Source of the DNA: Ignavibacteria bacterium
Lineage (GTDB): Bacteria > Bacteroidota > Ignavibacteria > Ignavibacteriales > Ignavibacteriaceae
Assembly (NCBI GenBank): GCA_021286645.1
Contig: JAJTBZ010000023.1
Location: forward strand, 1 to 64,000
Reading direction: 5' to 3'
DNA: 64,000 nucleotides
Each line of letters starts with the position of its first letter. The stretch's first letter is position 1. Below are positions 18,270 through 25,742 of the stretch, one piece after another. Below the pieces are notes generated by a model. That model saw only the letters and a program-made list of their open reading frames with translations. It was not told where the DNA came from and ran no database searches. Position numbers and translations under genes: made by a program.

Positions 18270-19175
18270 ATGATAAATCAGCATCAGAAACACTATAAAG
18301 ATCAAGTTGAAAAAAGCAGGGAAGAGTTAGGGAAACGTCCATCATGGTTAAAAGTGCGGCTGCCGGCCGGCTCAAACTATACTGAAGTGCGTAACCTTAT
18401 GCGTAATAATGAGTTAAATACGGTTTGTGAAGAGGCAAAATGTCCTAATATGGGAGAATGCTGGGAACGTCGTACAGCTACTTTTATGATTTTAGGCGAT
18501 ACTTGTACACGTAGTTGCGGCTTTTGTAATGTAAAAGTTGGTATGCCGGTTAAACCAGATACCGATGAGCCTCGCCGTGTAGCTGAATCCGTTACCTCTC
18601 TTGGCTTAAAACATGTTGTAATAACATCAGTTAACCGCGATGAATTACCGCATGGAGGGGCAGAGATATTTGCCGAAACGGTAAAACTTATCAATCAGTC
18701 TAATCCTGAATGTACTACTGAAATTCTAATTCCGGATTTTAAGGGAGACGAGCAGGCATTTGACATAATTATGTTGCATCCCCCGACCATTTTAAACCAT
18801 AATCTTGAAACTATTGAACGATTATATCATGTTGTAAGGCCGCAAGCCAAATATGAAAGGAGTCTGCAACTTCTTGATTGGTTTCGGAAAAAAGGACTTA
18901 TGACCAAAAGCGGGATAATGGTGGGAATAGGCGAGAAACCCGAAGAAATACTGGAATTAATGAAGGATCTACGCTCGGTTGACTGTAAAATCCTTACTAT
19001 CGGTCAATATCTTCAGCCTACAAAATTACACCTGCCGGTTGACCGGTATGTGGAACTTGACGAGTTCGCGATGTACCGAACCAAAGGAAAAGAACTTGGT
19101 TTTTATGTTGTAGAATCGGCTCCTTTGGTAAGAAGTTCATATCATGCTGATGAACAGGCCAGAGGTGTTGCATAA
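18270..19175 (+). CDS. lipA: Lipoyl synthase
   Basis: Radical SAM enzyme (301 aa) inserting two sulfurs into the octanoyl group placed by LipB. It has the auxiliary-cluster motif CEEAKCPNMGEC, the radical-SAM motif CTRSCGFC, and the C-terminal RSSYHA arginine-serine motif that ligates the auxiliary cluster. Full length. It is the last gene of the cluster, 53 bases after E2; a weak GGCT-AAAA-AGC hairpin with a T-run at about 19228-19247 may end transcription. Confidence 0.96.
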   Translation: MINQHQKHYKDQVEKSREELGKRPSWLKVRLPAGSNYTEVRNLMRNNELNTVCEEAKCPNMGECWERRTATFMILGDTCTRSCGFCNVKVGMPVKPDTDEPRRVAESVTSLGLKHVVITSVNRDELPHGGAEIFAETVKLINQSNPECTTEILIPDFKGDEQAFDIIMLHPPTILNHNLETIERLYHVVRPQAKYERSLQLLDWFRKKGLMTKSGIMVGIGEKPEEILELMKDLRSVDCKILTIGQYLQPTKLHLPVDRYVELDEFAMYRTKGKELGFYVVESAPLVRSSYHADEQARGVA

Positions 19176-19379
19176 CATTGTTGCATTTTGTTAGTGAAGT
19201 GGTAAAATCTGGTGTTAAGAAAATCTGGCTAAAAAGCTGTTTTTTTAAAGTTTACCGTTGATATTATTCTTTTAATTATTCAAATATACGCTGCTTTGCT
19301 AATTAATTTACCCACATAAAAATTATTTGCATATACATTAAAATATTGATACCTTTAGAACCCTTTTTTGCAAAATTAT

Positions 19380-19398
19380 AATAACTAAATTAGTTATT
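19380..19398. promoter_or_regulatory. 19-bp palindrome, possible operator
   Basis: AATAACTAA-A-TTAGTTATT: nine-base arms that are exact inverted repeats around a single A. It touches the TTG of the promoter-like pair at 19397-19425, the usual place for a repressor or activator site. No regulator gene is adjacent. Confidence 0.45.
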
Positions 19399-19425
19399 GA
19401 AATTGGATAAAAAGGATGTATTTTG
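19397..19425 (+). promoter_or_regulatory. Possible promoter (TTG-N19-TATTTTG)
   Basis: TTG at 19397-19399 and TATTTTG at 19419-19425, spacer 19, close to the Bacteroidota -33/-7 pattern. Transcription would begin near 19431, just before the hairpin at 19446. Confidence 0.35.
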
Positions 19426-19445
19426 GTTAGTCAGTTTCTGAACTT

Positions 19446-19475
19446 ACCCCGTCGTGCAGATCGGGGTTTTGTTTG
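19446..19475 (+). terminator. Hairpin with T-rich tail
   Basis: ACCCCG (19446-19451) pairs with CGGGGT (19462-19467) around a ten-base loop, followed by TTTTGTTTG. It could end lipA transcription or attenuate a transcript starting near 19431. Confidence 0.55.
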
Positions 19476-19541
19476 TCGATGAGAATGATACAATTGCTTT
19501 TTTTGTCATTCAAACAAGAAAAAAGTAAATAAGTATTAAGG

Positions 19542-19695
19542 GTTCTATCCCTTCCGGGCTGTCAGAAATCAGGTCTATCAGGATAGTCAAATCATTATAA
19601 CTGCTATAAAATAGCATTTGTAACCAGCGAACCACATATACGAAAATGTGGGTTGAAGAAATTGCCGGGTTAAACCCGAATGAGGCGTTTTTTTT
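19542..19695 (+). ncRNA. Candidate structured leader or small RNA
   Basis: Successive hairpins: CTATCC (about 19544-19549) with GGATAG (19580-19585); GCTAT-AAA-ATAGC (19603-19615); AACCACAT with ATGTGGGTT (about 19630-19654, one bulged G); and CGGGTT-A-AACCCG (about 19666-19678), then a T8 run at 19688-19695. The final hairpin and T-run resemble an intrinsic terminator 75 bases before the ATG of the surface locus. No known riboswitch family is recognised. It may be an attenuating leader or a free-standing small RNA. Confidence 0.4.
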
Positions 19696-19769
19696 ACATA
19701 AATTTTGAATTTTATTTCTAGTACTTTTTAATAAAGAATTATTCTATCATTTAATTTTGTTGGATTTTA

Positions 19770-21932
19770 ATGAGATACCGTGTCCTTTTGGTTTTATTTC
19801 TCTCAGGATTATTTTTCGGATTCCTTCCCGATGACAACAAAAAGCTTGCAAAGACGATGGATGACGACAATAGTAAGTATACTAATGTTGGAAACATCGG
19901 GCTCACCGTATCGAATTACGGTGTGTATGGCAACGGTTTAAGGAATTTAACGCAGCCAAACCATCCACCTTCATGTGAATATCCACTCGGTAGTGGTATT
20001 GAGCACATTTTTGTCGGTGGTCTATGGGTAGGTGCTTATGTTAAGGATAATGCAACCAGCATTTCTAAATCTGGCCCTTTTGTTACAACCGGAGCGATCG
20101 ATGCGAGTTCTTTGGTCTCAGGTCGAAATGGCGGATTTGAATTTACCAACGCTGCCGGTGCTAAAATAGTTGAGCGTTCGACTTTGATTGATTCGCGATA
20201 TTATAATCCTTTTGCTATTTCACATCAGGATTTAGTGTCTGATTATACAGATGTTAATAAAACCTACTCGAATGGTACTCAAATAACCGATCACGAACCT
20301 CTTAATATTAATATACATGAAGAAAATTACTGCTGGAACTTCCCGTTCGCTGATTTCTTCGTTATTAAAAATTATACAATTAAGAACGTTGGACAGAAAT
20401 ATTTAGATTCGGTTTATGTTGGTTTATGGACTGATGCAGTTGTCCGCAACACAAAAATATATACTTCTACCAATACAGCATTTTTCTCAAAGGGCGGAAA
20501 TGGTTATTTGGACAATGATACCATGAAGCTTGCTTATGAATATGATGCCGACGTTTGGGGTGGTGCATGCGATAGTTATATTGGTATTGCATATCTTGGT
20601 TCTACTCCGGAAGTGAAAAATTTTGTTGTTTCTGGCGGTGATACTTTATTTGCATCAAACTTTAATGCATGGACTCACTCGAATAGCACGGATCCTAACT
20701 TTTTTGCACCCGGTAACGATTTACAGCGTTACACCAAAATGCAAGGGTATTTTGGCGGCACCAACAGGTATGGCAGGGGAATTAACCCGGCAGATCTGAA
20801 AGTTAAGGACCAGTCAATTCAGTCGAACAAATCCATGTTAATAACTCATGGTTATTATAAAAATATTGCTCCTGGCGATTCAATAAATGTAGTTTTTGCA
20901 ATCGTTTGCTCGAATAAATCAGGCAATGACCCGGCTAACCTGGATAATCCTGATCAGAGAAAAGAACTGGTAAGCAATGCCGATTGGGCTTATCGTGCTT
21001 ATTATGGCAATGATAAAAACCGTGATGGAAAGATTGATCCGAAAGAGGATATTTTTGGCGATGGTAAGATTCACCGATTTATTCTTCCGGCACCTCCAAC
21101 CACTCCCGTTTTGAAAGTAGTACCCGGTAAGAATACCGCTACTATTTACTGGGATAAACGTGCAGAAGCTTCTATTGATCCTATTGCCTCTGAAGATAAA
21201 AAACGTGATTTCGCAGGATACAAAATATACCGAACCCAACCTCCTTTCGATTTAAATCTGAATCAGACTTTAGCCAACTCATTTGAACTTTTACTACAGG
21301 CAGATAGTTCGGCAGCTACTGGTTTTAATACCGGTTTCAAAAAAGTTATGATCGATCCTACAGACGCGAACAAATATGTTACCTTTGACGGTGATACAAA
21401 TAAATATTATTACAAATACGAATTAAAGAATTTACTTAATGGTTGGCAGTATGTCTTTTCAGTAACTGCTTACGATAAAGGTGATCCGGATAATGGCTTA
21501 CCTCCACTCGAATCAAGTCTTTTTGCGAATATGAAACGTATTATTCCGGGTACACCTGCTGTAAACGATAATTCTACCTCTATTGGTGTTTACCCGAATC
21601 CATATTATGCAAAAGCAATTTGGGATGGTAATTCAGAAAGATTGCGCAAAATATATTTCTATAATTTACCTTCAAGTTGTGAGATTACGATCTATACACT
21701 GGCAGGTGATATAGTAAAAAGGATCCATCATGATCAGACCAGCAATGGTTCAGATACACGTTGGTTCAGCACATACGCGAGCGATGGAAAGCAGCAAATG
21801 GCTGGTGGAGAACACGCATGGGATTTAATTACCGGTAACGATCAGGCGATTGCAACCGGCTTGTACCTTTTCACCGTAAAGAACAATGCAAGCGGTGAAA
21901 TTAAAAAAGGCAAATTTTTAATTGTTAAATAA
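19770..21932 (+). CDS. Large secreted surface protein with EF-hand-like loop
   Basis: 720-aa exported protein. It has a signal peptide (MRYRVLLVLFLSGLFFGFLP), a long beta-rich region typical of FCB secreted proteins of unknown function, a calcium-type loop DKNRDGKIDPKE at residues 415-426 with EF-hand/dockerin spacing, a fibronectin-like segment (about 445-595), and a C-terminal segment starting VYPNPYYAK that resembles a diverged sorting domain (ends KKGKFLIVK). It lacks the canonical NPFNP motif of its neighbours. No enzymatic motif is seen. It is first in the surface locus, 18 bases before the next gene. Confidence 0.65.
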   Translation: MRYRVLLVLFLSGLFFGFLPDDNKKLAKTMDDDNSKYTNVGNIGLTVSNYGVYGNGLRNLTQPNHPPSCEYPLGSGIEHIFVGGLWVGAYVKDNATSISKSGPFVTTGAIDASSLVSGRNGGFEFTNAAGAKIVERSTLIDSRYYNPFAISHQDLVSDYTDVNKTYSNGTQITDHEPLNINIHEENYCWNFPFADFFVIKNYTIKNVGQKYLDSVYVGLWTDAVVRNTKIYTSTNTAFFSKGGNGYLDNDTMKLAYEYDADVWGGACDSYIGIAYLGSTPEVKNFVVSGGDTLFASNFNAWTHSNSTDPNFFAPGNDLQRYTKMQGYFGGTNRYGRGINPADLKVKDQSIQSNKSMLITHGYYKNIAPGDSINVVFAIVCSNKSGNDPANLDNPDQRKELVSNADWAYRAYYGNDKNRDGKIDPKEDIFGDGKIHRFILPAPPTTPVLKVVPGKNTATIYWDKRAEASIDPIASEDKKRDFAGYKIYRTQPPFDLNLNQTLANSFELLLQADSSAATGFNTGFKKVMIDPTDANKYVTFDGDTNKYYYKYELKNLLNGWQYVFSVTAYDKGDPDNGLPPLESSLFANMKRIIPGTPAVNDNSTSIGVYPNPYYAKAIWDGNSERLRKIYFYNLPSSCEITIYTLAGDIVKRIHHDQTSNGSDTRWFSTYASDGKQQMAGGEHAWDLITGNDQAIATGLYLFTVKNNASGEIKKGKFLIVK

Positions 21933-21950
21933 TTTAATGTAGGAGTAACA

Positions 21951-24116
21951 GTGAAACGTATTATCATCTTTGCATTGTTATTAATGTGTGCCGGGTTGGT
22001 CTCTGCCCAGCAGTATCCATTAGTAACTTTACAGCAAATCAATACAGTTGACCCAAGCTTATGGTCAACATTTCCGCCATCACCCCTGGCAAACGATACC
22101 GTGCGAGTTCGTGGTGTATTAACTGTTCGCACAGTAGTTGATCCTTCAACAAATCGCCATCCGATAATTTGGGCTGGTGCTGCTTGGTCATCATATATTC
22201 AGGACCCGGTTAATCCTATATTTGGCGGATTAAACGTATATCAAAAAGATACCGTTGGTACAGCTCAGGGTACGTTATTTGACCTGGCTGATACCGGAAA
22301 AGTTTATGAATTTACCGGTGTGGTTACTCCGTATTTCCAGAGCACCGAGTTAATGTTATTAACCAAGACCCCGCTGGATACAAATCCTGTTGCAATTCAG
22401 CCTATTTCCGATTTGCACAAACGTCCTGCACCGGTTCAGTTATTATTAGACAGCTTATGGACACCGGGCCCGACATATAATTATGCTATCCGTAAATATC
22501 AGGGTGTTTATGTTCAGTTGACTGCAGATGACAATCATCCATTGATTGTTTCAGATCGTGTAACCGGTATCGGCTCGGCTTCCGGTAATTTTAAACTCAA
22601 TGATCAGAATGGGTTGTTTGCTTACGCATACGCTCAGTCAAGCTATTTCAAATCAAATGCAAACGGAATTGTTACTAATTATCAACCACCAAACAATGGT
22701 TCATACTTAGCTTATGTTCGTGGTATTCTTACAATTCGTGCCGATGCTTATTATATTGTTCCTTTATACCCTGGTGATATTGGACCGGTATTAAAAACTC
22801 CTCCAACAGTTGGAACAGTAAAAAGAGATAAAGGTACCGTTGCAAAAGGTGAAACAGTTACAGTAACTGCGGTAGCAAAAGGTAATTCAGCAGCGGTTAG
22901 CTCAATGAAATTATACTTTAGAATTAATTCCGGTAACCTTGATTCATTAACAATGACCAAATCAGGTACGGATACTTCATTATACAGTGCTACAATTCCT
23001 GCACAAAACGTTGACTCAGCTTTTGTTGATTATTATGTAAAAGGTGTTGATGGTTTAGGTTTATATAATACCAGTCCTGCGAATATCACTAATAGCCGTT
23101 ATTCGTATTTTGTATTAGCTCCTTCCAAACCTTTAAGAATTCAACACGTTCGTTACAGCCCATTCGGAAGCGCGTACAGCAGCTACAATGGTTATAGTGT
23201 AACGGTTAGCGGTGTTGTTAATTCAGATACAACAGATATACCCGGTAACCATGGAAGCAACCCTCCTCGTTTATATATGCAGGATGGTAATGGCCCGTGG
23301 AGTGGTTTAATGTTAGGCACAGTTGGAAATATCGGTACTCAGGTATTAACCCTGAAAAGTGGTGATTTAATTACCGTTACCGGTGTTGTTACTTTAACCT
23401 CAGGCTTTGGTAACAAGATTGATACGATTTCAGCTTTGAACGTGGTTTCTCATGGTAATGCTTTACCGGCTGCGGTAAAATTATATCCTTGGGAAGTTGG
23501 AACGTCTACTCTTGGTGTATTAAGTGCAGAAAAATGGCATGGTATGTTGGTGCGTTATGATTCATTACGCGTTGATAGTGCTAATGCCGATGGTACAAGC
23601 AATTTTGGTGAAAGCTATGTTAACAATGGCATTTTACCCCATACACGTGTAATTTGGTCAGATGGCGCAACACATTTTAATAATGCTGCGGGAACTACAG
23701 TACAAAATGTAGTAAAGAAAAATGATTTCTTTGGCTCGATTACCGGTATTTTAGGATATACCCATTCCTATTATAAATTGTGTCCACGTAAAGATGCGGA
23801 TATCGTTAATTACAAACCACTTTCAGTTGAACAAATTTCCGGTATTGCACCAAAGAATTTTAATTTACAACAGAATTATCCTAATCCATTTAACCCATCA
23901 ACCACAATTAAGTATGATGTGAAAAATGCAGGTGTTGTAACATTAAAAATTTATAACACGCTTGGGCAGGAAGTTAAAACTCTTGTAAACCAGATGCAAT
24001 CTGCCGGTACTTATTCAGTAACGTTTAATGCATCTTCGATGCCATCAGGAATGTATATATATACAATACATTCGAATGGAATTTCGATTTCAAAGAAAAT
24101 GATGCTTATAAAATAA
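21951..24116 (+). CDS. T9SS cargo with several OB-fold-like domains
   Basis: 721-aa secreted protein with a GTG start preceded by AGGAG. A signal peptide ends at VSAQ. At least two, probably more, domains share the pattern 'V-x-G-V-(V/L)-T ... (Q/M)-(D) ... G-D-x-(I/V)-x-V-x-G-V-V', notably near residues 45-120 and 425-490, as in YhcR-type/DUF5689 OB-folds of secreted nucleases. A middle beta-sandwich (about 285-385) separates them. The C-terminal 75 residues are a type A T9SS sorting domain (NYPNPFNPSTTI ... GMYIYTI). No catalytic residues are recognised, so it may be a binding or scaffold protein. A strong terminator follows. Confidence 0.7.
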   Translation: MKRIIIFALLLMCAGLVSAQQYPLVTLQQINTVDPSLWSTFPPSPLANDTVRVRGVLTVRTVVDPSTNRHPIIWAGAAWSSYIQDPVNPIFGGLNVYQKDTVGTAQGTLFDLADTGKVYEFTGVVTPYFQSTELMLLTKTPLDTNPVAIQPISDLHKRPAPVQLLLDSLWTPGPTYNYAIRKYQGVYVQLTADDNHPLIVSDRVTGIGSASGNFKLNDQNGLFAYAYAQSSYFKSNANGIVTNYQPPNNGSYLAYVRGILTIRADAYYIVPLYPGDIGPVLKTPPTVGTVKRDKGTVAKGETVTVTAVAKGNSAAVSSMKLYFRINSGNLDSLTMTKSGTDTSLYSATIPAQNVDSAFVDYYVKGVDGLGLYNTSPANITNSRYSYFVLAPSKPLRIQHVRYSPFGSAYSSYNGYSVTVSGVVNSDTTDIPGNHGSNPPRLYMQDGNGPWSGLMLGTVGNIGTQVLTLKSGDLITVTGVVTLTSGFGNKIDTISALNVVSHGNALPAAVKLYPWEVGTSTLGVLSAEKWHGMLVRYDSLRVDSANADGTSNFGESYVNNGILPHTRVIWSDGATHFNNAAGTTVQNVVKKNDFFGSITGILGYTHSYYKLCPRKDADIVNYKPLSVEQISGIAPKNFNLQQNYPNPFNPSTTIKYDVKNAGVVTLKIYNTLGQEVKTLVNQMQSAGTYSVTFNASSMPSGMYIYTIHSNGISISKKMMLIK

Positions 24117-24127
24117 TTAATAACTTA

Positions 24128-24164
24128 CTGCTGCGGGAGCATAGCCCCGCAGCAGTTTTTTTTT
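24128..24164 (+). terminator. Strong intrinsic terminator inside the surface locus
   Basis: CTGCTGCGGG (24128-24137) pairs perfectly with CCCGCAGCAG (24146-24155) around eight bases, followed by nine T. Only 18 bases separate the T-run from the next ATG. Confidence 0.9.
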
Positions 24165-24182
24165 ATTTAATCCGAAATTTTC

Positions 24183-25742
24183 ATGTTACATAAATCTACA
24201 TTATTACTATTACTGGTTTCGATGGTTATGTTCTATTCCTGTAAGGAAAACGGATCAGGTAGCCAATCAGAAAATCAGCCTCCGACAACGAAGTGTTTCT
24301 TGGCAGATATAGCCGTTGATACAACCGTCGCCGTACAACAAAGCAAGATCCATATGTATTGGTCTGGCGATGATCCTGATGGTTTTGTCATTGGATTTTA
24401 TTTCTCTTGGGATAGCGGAAAGACATGGGCATTCACTAAATCAACAGATAGCTTATTTGCTTTACAAATAGGTGCAGTAAGTGCTACATATTTATTTAAA
24501 GTTTCTGCAGTAGATAACAGCGGTAACGGGCAATATGATACTATGGTTACGCAAAATGGTATTAATTATGGACCTGAGCCTTTTACCGATTTGAATAACA
24601 ACGGCAAATGGGATGTAGGCGAGCCTTTCGTTGATATTGGAAAGATTGATCCCAATCCGGCTACTGTTAAAATACCTATCAGAAATACGGCTCCAACAAT
24701 TTCATGGAACGTATTAACTACTATTCCGGATATCTCCTTACCGGTAATGTCATTTGGTTGGAATGCATCTGACTTGGATGGCGACGAAACCATCACAAAA
24801 GTTTGTATAGCCTTAAATGATACTAACAGTTTTGTGGAACTTGCCGGCAATGTTCGTATGGTAACTTTGCGGGTTCCCAAGGCGCAGGTGTCAGGCTCGC
24901 AAATGGAGATATTAATTGATGGCAATCCTAACAATATAGCCACAACTAAATTAAGTGGTTTACGTCTTGATGCTGAAAACATTTTCTATGTTCGTGTTCA
25001 GGATGTATCAGGTGCCACATCTCCTTGGATAAACTCTACCACTCAGAGCAAGTCAAAGAAATGGTTTGTAAAATCAATCAAAGGCGATCTGCTTGTTGTA
25101 GATGATTACGGATTAAATGATAATTCAGCTACATATTATAAAACCTTGTTGGATGCTATTGTTACTAATCAGGCATACGATGTAGCAGATATTAAAACAT
25201 ATGCATTACCATATAAGAATTATACATTCCTGGAAACAATCCGGTTGTATAAATATATATTCTGGTATGCAGACTATAACAACCCGTCACTGGATTTAGC
25301 TTCTGCTACGGTACAAAAATACTTGAAAGCAAACGGAAAAATATTCTTCTCAATGCAATTCCCGACAAATATTGATTTGGGTCAAATTCAAGGATTTCTG
25401 CCTATTTCAGCTGATAGTAGTAAGTTTACTTCTTTCTTATTCCCCGGAACCATTGTTGGACCGGTAGGCTCAATTACAGATTTCCCAACATTAAATCTGT
25501 CTGCAGCTGTTCCACGCGCGAGAACTTTCTTCCTGCCGAGCGTAGGAGTGCGCCCCATTTATTATTTACCTAATAATGAATTAAGTGGTTACTTGGGCCT
25601 GGAAAGTAGTGATGATTTTGGTAATCCGAATCTATTCTTTATTGGTATTCCGTTACATTTAGCCGATGGTACTTCGGGTACAGTGAAGACCTTATTTAAG
25701 CAAGTATTGAAAACAAGATTTGGGTTTAGTGGTATACAATGA
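24183..25742 (+). CDS. Surface lipoprotein with calcium-type loop
   Basis: 519-aa lipoprotein with lipobox FYSC (Cys20). The N-terminal half has two Ig/fibronectin-like beta domains with the phrases WSGDDPDG and WNASDLDGDE. Between them is a DLNNNGKWDVGE loop at residues 136-147, a calcium-binding pattern common in FCB secreted proteins. The C-terminal half (about 300-519, beginning GDLLVVDDYG) looks like an alpha/beta Rossmann or amidotransferase-like domain without an identified active site. It overlaps the TonB receptor gene start by four bases, which suggests the two work as a lipoprotein/receptor pair. Confidence 0.65.
   Translation: MLHKSTLLLLLVSMVMFYSCKENGSGSQSENQPPTTKCFLADIAVDTTVAVQQSKIHMYWSGDDPDGFVIGFYFSWDSGKTWAFTKSTDSLFALQIGAVSATYLFKVSAVDNSGNGQYDTMVTQNGINYGPEPFTDLNNNGKWDVGEPFVDIGKIDPNPATVKIPIRNTAPTISWNVLTTIPDISLPVMSFGWNASDLDGDETITKVCIALNDTNSFVELAGNVRMVTLRVPKAQVSGSQMEILIDGNPNNIATTKLSGLRLDAENIFYVRVQDVSGATSPWINSTTQSKSKKWFVKSIKGDLLVVDDYGLNDNSATYYKTLLDAIVTNQAYDVADIKTYALPYKNYTFLETIRLYKYIFWYADYNNPSLDLASATVQKYLKANGKIFFSMQFPTNIDLGQIQGFLPISADSSKFTSFLFPGTIVGPVGSITDFPTLNLSAAVPRARTFFLPSVGVRPIYYLPNNELSGYLGLESSDDFGNPNLFFIGIPLHLADGTSGTVKTLFKQVLKTRFGFSGIQ

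Larger units (their letters stand above)
19176..19769 (+). other. Long structured intergenic region
   Basis: 594 bases with no open frame of note. In order it holds a direct repeat AAAATCTGG (19204-19212 and 19220-19228), a weak hairpin with a T-run, a 19-bp palindrome at 19380-19398, a promoter-like TTG/TATTTTG pair, a GC hairpin with a T tail at 19446-19475, and a run of hairpins from 19542 to 19695. The individual elements are listed separately. Confidence 0.7.

Noticed and set aside
19542-19695. Possible ydaO/cyclic-di-AMP riboswitch, because of GAACCACA...TGTGGGTTGAA and an ACCCGA segment.
   Set aside because: The conserved GGGGGAACC and CCGACAGCTAACC blocks are missing; only loose similarity remains. 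Kept as an unassigned structured region.
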